Position numbers and translations under genes: made by a program. A stretch of 18,355 bases of DNA from Candidatus Pacearchaeota archaeon RBG_13_36_9. GTDB taxonomy: Archaea; Nanobdellota; Nanobdellia; Pacearchaeales; GW2011-AR1. This document shows, in pieces, positions 13,577 to 18,355 of the stretch. The stretch is taken from the NCBI GenBank assembly GCA_001786395.1, contig MFWN01000089.1:23499-41853 (forward strand). The letters are read 5' to 3'. The notes beneath the pieces are model-generated. The model saw only the letters and a program-made list of their open reading frames with translations. It had not been told where the DNA came from and searched no databases. Positions within the stretch are counted from its first letter, which is position 1. The number at the start of each line of letters is the position of its first letter.

Positions 13577-15231
13577 TTTTTTAATCTCTTGATTATTTCG
13601 CTTAATACAAAAACTTTCTTGATGTCCGATTCGTCTTTAAGATTCTGAAAAAAATATGCCCCAGTTTTGCTTTTTTTTAACTCATATCTATTTTCTTCCC
13701 TATCCTGAATTGTCTCCCCAGGACTTATTTTACCCTTCTCCCAGCACACGATAGCATGAACTTGTTTAAAAAAATGCTTATGTTTTGTGAAATTTTCCAG
13801 TTTATGTTCAACTTCCACTATTTTATTAGACTCACTTTGTGTTGCAGGATCAATCCAGTTAACTATAAGGTCTATACCTATTTTTGGGCCTATGTCTAGG
13901 ATTTCAAAATCTATCTCGGGAATTTTCATTCTCTCTGTTTTCTTGCCGTAAATTAAGTTTGATAAAAGATGCAACGTTTCAACTTCATTTTCTGGTTTGA
14001 AAACACTCAAGTCTGTGATTTCTTCTATTTTTTCTCTTTTAGTTATTTTATTCAATCTCTTCTTTAAATCAGCATATTCTTTTTCTTTCTTCGCTTCGAG
14101 CTCTTCATCCACCTTGAGCCTCTCCCATTCTATATACTCTTTATTTTGTTTTAACTCTTGAAATTTCTCATCAATAATTTGTTTTATTCCATCAATAACA
14201 TCCTGATTAGAATTACCAACGGAACTACGATTTGCAGTTAAGCTTAATTGTTGGCAATTAAGAATTATATGGAATTGTGTCCAAATAGCTTTTCCTGAAA
14301 AAGCGCCTACCCAGTCATTTCTCCTTTCTATAGGAATGTAATCTTTTGCAATCCACAAACCATACCGGTCTGTAGAAGTTACTTTATTCGGCAAATTCTT
14401 TTTAACTTCTGTTTCATTACCCTCTATAGAAAAAACCATTTCAACTTCAACAACTGTAGAATTTATTGTTTTATTTTTCTTTTCCAACCATCTTTTACAA
14501 AAATAATCTGTAACATTCCCGCTCAAATTCTCTTTTTTCATTCTTTCTCTTATCTTGTCAAGAGTAGCTTCTTCCGGAAATTGATGGCCTGCATTTAAAG
14601 ATTCAAATTCTTTAACATCAACACCCTTGAAGTTTAATTTTGTTTTCATTTCTTCTTTGAAAAATCTCTTTATGGAACCGAAGGCTGTAAACCATTTAAT
14701 ATAATCCTTAATTTTCTTATGCTCAAAAAAACTTGCTTTATTGTCATAAAACCCTACAATCTTTATTTTTGTTCCATGTTTAGTATTCTCTACCTTTTCT
14801 GAATCTGAAATTTCTATTCTAAACTCACTTTTTTCATTGTTCAAAGTAATCCAAGGTCTATCAACTTTGGCTACAATTTTATTACCGTCTAAGTCTACGG
14901 TTTCTACTTCTAAACTTTCACTTCTGTAAAAGATTTTTGTTCCATGCCCTTTTTCACCAATTGAGCTAGCGTCATTCCAACTAGAATTTCCTAAATCAAA
15001 AAAGGACTTTATTCTTTCTTTATCCATACCAATTCCATCATCTTCAAATACAAGCACTAATTTATTTTGAAAGTCTATTTTTTCTATACTCGCGTTAATG
15101 TTAATCTCTTTAGATTTAGCATCTATAGAATTACTTATTCCTTCTCTAATCGAATCGAGAGGGTTAGAAAAGTCTGCTGCAATCTCTTTAAATTCCCTGT
15201 TCTTATTTACGTTTGGTTTGTAATTCTCCAT
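13573..15231 (-). CDS. GHKL ATPase (MutL/MORC-like) with C-terminal nuclease-like domain
   Basis: A 552-residue protein. The N-terminal GHKL ATP-binding domain shows Glu30-x3-Asn34-x2-Asp37 in REGISNSIDA (metal and nucleotide), DDGIGMD at 64-70, and GEKGHGTK at 92-99. A transducer-like S5 region follows, including QLSLTANRSSVGN (328-340). A charged coiled-coil-like stretch (about 355-405) leads to a C-terminal domain with GPKIGIDLIVNW (448-459) and IVEVEHKLENF (471-481), resembling a PD-(D/E)XK core with Asp454 and Glu475-x-Lys477. MutL/MORC-type ATPases are known partners in some restriction-modification operons, where ATP-driven dimerisation may gate cleavage. It lies 11 bases after the large methyltransferase and overlaps the endonuclease gene by 4. 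Confidence 0.82.
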   Translation of the reverse strand: MENYKPNVNKNREFKEIAADFSNPLDSIREGISNSIDAKSKEININASIEKIDFQNKLVLVFEDDGIGMDKERIKSFFDLGNSSWNDASSIGEKGHGTKIFYRSESLEVETVDLDGNKIVAKVDRPWITLNNEKSEFRIEISDSEKVENTKHGTKIKIVGFYDNKASFFEHKKIKDYIKWFTAFGSIKRFFKEEMKTKLNFKGVDVKEFESLNAGHQFPEEATLDKIRERMKKENLSGNVTDYFCKRWLEKKNKTINSTVVEVEMVFSIEGNETEVKKNLPNKVTSTDRYGLWIAKDYIPIERRNDWVGAFSGKAIWTQFHIILNCQQLSLTANRSSVGNSNQDVIDGIKQIIDEKFQELKQNKEYIEWERLKVDEELEAKKEKEYADLKKRLNKITKREKIEEITDLSVFKPENEVETLHLLSNLIYGKKTERMKIPEIDFEILDIGPKIGIDLIVNWIDPATQSESNKIVEVEHKLENFTKHKHFFKQVHAIVCWEKGKISPGETIQDREENRYELKKSKTGAYFFQNLKDESDIKKVFVLSEIIKRLKK

Positions 15232-15242
15232 ATTTAATTAAC

Positions 15243-16652
15243 TCATAGTTTTTCCATTATTAAAATGTATTCATGGGCATAAGCTAGCCTATCTGCCTCT
15301 CCGGCTGCAGTAAATCTGCCCGTTTTTGAATCTCTGGTTTGAGGCAGTACTTTTGAGGGTATCCTTCTTTTTACAATCTTATGCATCTTGAAACCTAAAT
15401 TTAACATTATCTCGACAAAAACTTCGGCATTTAGTATAGGGACTTTTCTTAATTCTGTATTTCCGATAACAATGCAGGCTCTTCCCCTTTGTTTTAAAAC
15501 TCGATACATTTCCTCAAAGCATTGTTGCATTTCAAAAAAGTAGTTTCTTACTGCTTCTGCTTCTTTTTTTGACTTTTTGCTTAACTCTTCAATTTCTTGT
15601 TTTGCTAATTTGCTTTTAATTCCATCATGGTCAAACTCTTTTTTATGGACCGAACCGATAAACCCCTCTCTAAATTCGCTTACACTGCAGGTATACTCAA
15701 GCCATAAGGCAGTAAGCTGATGCAAGTCTGCATATTCATATGAGGTAACATATGGCGGGGACGTTACAATTAAGCTAACAGAATTATCTTCTATAGGAAG
15801 TTTTCTTGCATCTTCCTTTTTTATGCTCAAATAGCTATTCAAATTATTTTTTATATTAGTTGGTAAAACATTCCAATAAGTTTCATTTCCCCTAATCATC
15901 TTCTTGATTTGGCGAGAAAATAAATTTGTTGGAGAGTCTATTTTCTTATTAAAATCTCTTGTAGGTTTTATGCTCTTCATTAGCCAAATAGAAGCATTTT
16001 TCAATATGTTCGAAAAGGCGCATAGACAAAAATCGCGAATATCTTTATCTTTAATACCCTCTATCCTTCCCAAAATTATGCCTAATTCTTCTCTAGACTT
16101 TTTGTCAGGAAACCAATATTCAATTCGATCATTATTAGGGATCTTTGGTAAAATTTCTATTTTTGATAGTCTCTTCTGTTTGCTCTTTAATTCAGAATAT
16201 AAATTCAAATCCGACAGAACTTTATCGGTTTCTTTTTTTAATCTTTCCGGATTTATCGAGGTTGTCTTAACTTTGGAGATTAAATAAGCAACAGGATTTA
16301 TGTCAACCCCTACTGCTTTTCTTCCAGAAATCAGCGATTCAATTAAAGTAGTTCCACAACCCATAAAAGGGTCGCAAACCAGTTCATTCAGGTTTGTATT
16401 TTCTTCTATGCATCTTTTTGCTAGTTGGGGGATAAATTTGGCAGGATATTTATGAAACCCATGCGTAGCATAAGAAGTATCCTTTTGAGTTAAATTCTCA
16501 AAGACCCAGCTAGAATCTTCTGCCAACTGCTGAAAAATCTCCTTTAATTCCATTTGCATATTGGGGATTGATTCAATTATTATTTGTTTCCCTATATTAA
16601 ACAATTGAGAACCATTCTTTTTTGCCAATTCTTCATAAAGTAATTCCATCAT
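15243..16652 (-). CDS. Site-specific DNA methyltransferase (SPPY type, probable N4-cytosine or N6-adenine)
   Basis: About 469 residues. A motif X-like segment HGFHKYPAKFIPQ (64-76) precedes motif I DPFMGCGTT (94-102) and VGVDINP (114-120). After a long insert (about 125-275) comes motif IV TSPPY (297-301) followed by YEYADLHQLTALWLEY. SPPY is common in N4-cytosine enzymes. The insert may serve target recognition. The ATG at 16652 follows a GAGAGGA Shine-Dalgarno-like stretch; a second ATG three bases on has better spacing, and an in-frame TTG at 16736 overlapping the queC stop is possible but adds 28 lysine-rich residues without family similarity. First gene of the restriction-modification operon, with a possible own TATA box at 16699-16706. 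Confidence 0.87.
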   Translation of the reverse strand: MMELLYEELAKKNGSQLFNIGKQIIIESIPNMQMELKEIFQQLAEDSSWVFENLTQKDTSYATHGFHKYPAKFIPQLAKRCIEENTNLNELVCDPFMGCGTTLIESLISGRKAVGVDINPVAYLISKVKTTSINPERLKKETDKVLSDLNLYSELKSKQKRLSKIEILPKIPNNDRIEYWFPDKKSREELGIILGRIEGIKDKDIRDFCLCAFSNILKNASIWLMKSIKPTRDFNKKIDSPTNLFSRQIKKMIRGNETYWNVLPTNIKNNLNSYLSIKKEDARKLPIEDNSVSLIVTSPPYVTSYEYADLHQLTALWLEYTCSVSEFREGFIGSVHKKEFDHDGIKSKLAKQEIEELSKKSKKEAEAVRNYFFEMQQCFEEMYRVLKQRGRACIVIGNTELRKVPILNAEVFVEIMLNLGFKMHKIVKRRIPSKVLPQTRDSKTGRFTAAGEADRLAYAHEYILIMEKL

Positions 16653-16653
16653 G

Positions 16654-16660
16654 TCCTCTC
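16654..16660 (-). promoter_or_regulatory. Shine-Dalgarno-like site deciding the large methyltransferase start
   Basis: Minus-strand GAGAGGA precedes tandem ATGs at 16652 and 16649. It is the main argument against the upstream TTG at 16736 as start. Confidence 0.5.
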
Positions 16661-16698
16661 TTTGTATATAGTAATTTAAGAACTTTATTAATTTATTC

Positions 16699-16706
16699 TT
16701 TTTAAA
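16699..16706 (-). promoter_or_regulatory. Possible TATA box for the R-M operon
   Basis: Minus-strand TTTAAAAA lies 54 bases before the ATG at 16652, downstream of the queC stop. It would give a leader of about 25 bases that includes the Shine-Dalgarno site. It is also possible that the operon is read from the queC promoter. Confidence 0.35.
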
Positions 16707-16732
16707 TCGTTTGTTTTTAGCAATTAGCCAAT

Positions 16733-17467
16733 TCAAGCTTTTCTATAGTCTCTCATTTTTTCTTTATATTTCGTTTTGTCCTTGACATTTGCCCAGTAAA
16801 ATGCCTCTTGGCGAAGCCTGCACGAAAGGCAAGTGCCGCAATGCTCTCTTTTGTTTTTTGTTCCAATATAACAACTATAAGTATCTTCCATTTTAACTCC
16901 AAGTTTTTTACCCAATGCAACAATATCTTCTTTGTCTTTTTTTATCAATGGGGAAATAATTTTTCCCTTAATTCCTGTTGCAATATTTTTAAGTTTGTTC
17001 ATTTCTTTTACAAATTCTGGTGTGGTGTCTGGATAAGCTTCTCTTCCCTCGCATTTAAACCCGGTGAAAATATCCCAAATTTCCCTGTTTTTTTTGCTTT
17101 TGATCTGCAAAGACTCTGCTAATGTTAAGGCATATACAAGAAAAACAATATTCCTGCACGGCACATAATACTTATTTGATTCGCCTTTTGTGTCTTTCAG
17201 CTCTTTTCTTTTAATTTTTCTTGCTTTCTTGCTTTTGTTTATTAAAGAGGTTGAGATTTCTGCAAGCTCTGGCAGCGAAATTTTAATAAACCCTGCTCCA
17301 AACTTTTTTGCCACATTTTTGCTTGCTTTTCTTTCTTGTTTTAAGGTTCTCTGACTGTAATCAAAGAACAAAACTATCATTTTTTTGTAATTCAGCTTTT
17401 TTTTGACAAAGTATGCAGTTACACTGCTATCCAATCCGCCTGAGCACAAAACAATTGCATTTTTCAT
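16733..17467 (-). CDS. queC: 7-cyano-7-deazaguanine (preQ0) synthase
   Basis: Converts 7-carboxy-7-deazaguanine to preQ0 with ATP and ammonia; in archaea preQ0 is inserted into tRNA for archaeosine, and in some systems feeds 7-deazaguanine DNA modification. The 244-residue protein has the PP-loop SGGLDSS at 9-15, YVPCRNIVFL (101-110) matching the family YVPARN block, EAYPDTTPEF (143-152), and the zinc site Cys199, Cys210, Cys213 and Cys216 in HCGTCLSC. A lysine-rich insert lies at about 78-98. A TATA box is at 17489-17496. It sits immediately upstream of the DNA methyltransferase gene on the same strand, so the R-M genes may be co-transcribed with it. No other deazaguanine gene is in the window. 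Confidence 0.9.
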   Translation of the reverse strand: MKNAIVLCSGGLDSSVTAYFVKKKLNYKKMIVLFFDYSQRTLKQERKASKNVAKKFGAGFIKISLPELAEISTSLINKSKKARKIKRKELKDTKGESNKYYVPCRNIVFLVYALTLAESLQIKSKKNREIWDIFTGFKCEGREAYPDTTPEFVKEMNKLKNIATGIKGKIISPLIKKDKEDIVALGKKLGVKMEDTYSCYIGTKNKREHCGTCLSCRLRQEAFYWANVKDKTKYKEKMRDYRKA

Positions 17468-17488
17468 AGGTATTTTAATTCAATAATG

Positions 17489-17496
17489 TTTTTAAA
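17489..17496. promoter_or_regulatory. Shared bidirectional TATA box (queC and IF5A-like operon)
   Basis: TTTTTAAA on the plus strand reads TTTAAAAA on the minus strand. For queC it is 29 bases before the ATG at 17467 (leaderless). For the plus-strand operon it would set transcription near 17515-17522, giving a leader of about 65-70 bases that contains the hairpins at 17523-17583. The dual use is inferred; no second plus-strand box is evident closer to 17585. Confidence 0.4.
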
Positions 17497-17522
17497 CCCC
17501 TCCTTGCTCTCTCATCCATCAG

Positions 17523-17543
17523 AAAAACCCTAAAAGGGTTTTT
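17523..17543 (+). promoter_or_regulatory. Perfect hairpin in leader of the IF5A-like gene
   Basis: A 9-bp perfect inverted repeat: AAAAACCCT at 17523-17531 pairs with AGGGTTTTT at 17535-17543 around an AAA loop. Because it ends in five Ts it could act as an intrinsic terminator or attenuator on the plus strand. It lies upstream of both divergent genes, so it is not an ordinary 3' terminator of either. Confidence 0.55.
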
Positions 17544-17545
17544 GG

Positions 17546-17583
17546 GATGCTCGGAAATGGAGTCCGGGCATCAACATTTCCGA
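17546..17583 (+). promoter_or_regulatory. Mutually exclusive stem pair in the leader (possible RNA switch)
   Basis: Stem B pairs 17546-17554 (GATGCTCGG) with 17564-17572 (CCGGGCATC), nine pairs including one U-G wobble, with a 9-base loop. Stem C pairs 17551-17559 (TCGGAAATG) with 17575-17583 (CATTTCCGA), nine perfect pairs, ending one base before the ATG at 17585. The two share 17551-17554, so they cannot form together. Such a layout fits translational control of the downstream gene, but no known riboswitch class was recognised. Confidence 0.45.
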
Positions 17584-17588
17584 CATGA
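17547..17588 (+). CDS. Possible 13-codon upstream ORF overlapping the IF5A-like start
   Basis: ATG at 17547 opens a frame for MLGNGVRASTFPT whose TGA (17586-17588) overlaps the main ATG as ATGA. It lies wholly within the structured leader. There is no clear Shine-Dalgarno, only GGG just before the ATG. It may be accidental; it would matter if translation of the leader is coupled to the main gene. Confidence 0.25.
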   Translation: MLGNGVRASTFPT

Positions 17589-17779
17589 AAAAGCCAGCAA
17601 AAGACCTGAAGAAAGGAGAAAAGATTATATTAGCAGGGCAAACAGGCATAGTCCAGGATATTGAGATTTCTGAGATAGGAAAACAGGGAAAAAGAAAAGT
17701 AAGAATAGAAGCTCTAACAGAGAAAGGAGAAAAAATTGTCATAATAAGGCCAGAAGATTTTCCCTTTCAAGTTCTTTAA
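17585..17779 (+). CDS. Small protein resembling the N-terminal (KOW/SH3-like) domain of IF5A/EF-P
   Basis: A 64-residue protein. Residues 7-45 follow the archaeal IF5A N-domain pattern: DLKKGEKIILAG, then IVQDIEISEIGKQGKRK, where the IGKQG loop (31-35) matches the (T/P)GKHG loop of IF5A and Lys33 falls at the hypusine-lysine position. The usual C-terminal OB domain (about 65 residues) is absent, and the protein ends at EDFPFQVL. It could be a stand-alone paralogue binding RNA or the ribosome, or an unrelated KOW-like fold. It begins after a structured leader and is followed, 2 bases after its stop, by a GT2 gene, so the pair is an operon. Function is unknown. Confidence 0.65.
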   Translation: MKKPAKDLKKGEKIILAGQTGIVQDIEISEIGKQGKRKVRIEALTEKGEKIVIIRPEDFPFQVL

Positions 17780-17781
17780 AA

Positions 17782-18355
17782 ATGATAGACATAATTATAA
17801 CCTCGTATAATGAGCCAAAGTCAACTCTAAGAGCAGTAAATGCGTTTCTTAAGCAGCCAATTTCGCAGGAGTTTAGGATAGTTGTATGTGACCCATTTCC
17901 AGAAGTTAAAAATTTTCTTAAAGAGAACCTAAAAGACAAAAGAGTGGGCTTTTTTCTTGACCCTGGAGAGGGAAAAAGCTACGCGCTTAACTTATTATTT
18001 GAAAAGCTCTCCGGAACAAAAGATGACTTTTTCATTTTAACTGACGGGGATGTTTATGTTTCTGACAATGCAGTCAAAGAAATTATAAATATGTTCCAGG
18101 ACAAAGAGATAGGATGTGTTACAGGGCATCCGGTCACAATTGATTCAAGAGAAACCAAATTCGGATACTGGAGCCATTTGCTGCTTTCAGGAATACATCG
18201 GGCAAGGAAAAAGTATGCAGAAAAAAAGCAATTCCTTGAATGCTCTGGCTATTTATTTGCACTAAGAAAAGGCATCATTACAGACTTCCCGTTAGATGCA
18301 TCTGAAGATTCTGTGATACCTTATTTGTTCTGGCAAAAAGGATATGGGATAGGGT
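17782..18355 (+). CDS. Glycosyltransferase family 2, partial (C-terminus beyond right edge)
   Basis: The first 191 residues of a GT-A fold glycosyltransferase are present. The start IDIIITSYNEPKSTLRAVNA is the classic GT2 N-terminus, the metal/nucleotide DxD is Asp88-Gly-Asp90 in LTDGDVYV, and the catalytic-base-type Glu175-Asp176 lies in DASEDSVIPYLFW. The GEGKSYALN segment (62-70) resembles the GKxxALN element of GT2 enzymes. It starts 2 bases after the IF5A-like gene with no separate promoter. Donor and acceptor are unknown; the many glycosyltransferases in the window suggest surface glycan synthesis. Any C-terminal membrane segments would be outside the window. Confidence 0.88.
   Translation, partial: MIDIIITSYNEPKSTLRAVNAFLKQPISQEFRIVVCDPFPEVKNFLKENLKDKRVGFFLDPGEGKSYALNLLFEKLSGTKDDFFILTDGDVYVSDNAVKEIINMFQDKEIGCVTGHPVTIDSRETKFGYWSHLLLSGIHRARKKYAEKKQFLECSGYLFALRKGIITDFPLDASEDSVIPYLFWQKGYGIG

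Noticed and set aside
15904..16287. 127-codon plus-strand frame opposite the large DNA methyltransferase
   Set aside because: Shadow frame of a conserved gene, rich in Phe/Ser/Leu as expected from antisense of Lys/Glu-rich coding sequence.
15243..17467. A known QueC-containing antiphage system (Qat or type IV CBASS)
   Set aside because: No cyclase, TatD-like nuclease, TGT-like or OGG-like gene is present; the adjacent genes are of the restriction-modification type.
17523..17543. Hairpin with T-tract read as an ordinary transcription terminator
   Set aside because: Both flanking genes start away from it, so there is no gene 3' end for it to terminate; a leader role fits better.

Overview
The window looks archaeal and most likely comes from a DPANN-type genome (Woesearchaeota/Pacearchaeota-like); the lineage is inference. 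It is AT-rich and very gene-dense, with no gene-free stretch above about 125 bases. At least ten genes have a TTTAAA/TTTATA box about 26-30 bases before the start codon, the pattern of archaeal leaderless transcription. One small protein resembles the N-terminal half of archaeal IF5A. No rRNA, tRNA, CRISPR array or transposon was seen.

Layout. (1) Bases 1-3317 hold surface-glycan-type genes: a truncated RmlB-like dTDP-glucose 4,6-dehydratase, a DUF362 protein with a 2x[4Fe-4S] tail, a GT6 (ABO blood-group family) glycosyltransferase and a SAM methyltransferase. (2) Bases 3441-8421 hold a compact phosphonate pathway: a Fom1-like cytidylyltransferase/PEP-mutase fusion, phosphonopyruvate decarboxylase, a group-III Fe-type alcohol dehydrogenase (predicted phosphonoacetaldehyde reductase), a LicC/PntC-like nucleotidyltransferase, and a membrane CDP-alcohol phosphotransferase. 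(3) Bases 8512-11189 encode a GT4 glycosyltransferase translationally coupled to a B12-binding radical SAM protein. (4) Two small unknown genes follow. (5) Bases 11984-16652, on the minus strand, form a restriction-modification island: DNA methyltransferase, GHKL (MutL/MORC-like) ATPase with a nuclease-like tail, a PD-(D/E)XK-type endonuclease, an unknown 75-aa protein and a second DNA methyltransferase. Directly upstream is queC. (6) Bases 17468-18355 start a plus-strand operon with a structured leader, an IF5A-N-domain-like protein and a GT2 glycosyltransferase cut by the window edge.

How the genes fit together. The proposed chemistry is PEP -> phosphonopyruvate -> phosphonoacetaldehyde -> 2-hydroxyethylphosphonate (HEP) -> HEP-CMP. 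The first steps match the early fosfomycin pathway (Fom1/Fom2/FomC). Here the activated phosphonate would be handed to a membrane CDP-alcohol phosphotransferase instead of an antibiotic pathway, which would give a phosphonolipid or a phosphonate-decorated surface glycan in an archaeon. The surrounding glycosyltransferases and RmlB suit a cell-surface role. The R-M island is a separate module, probably acquired horizontally, of the MutL/MORC-associated type.
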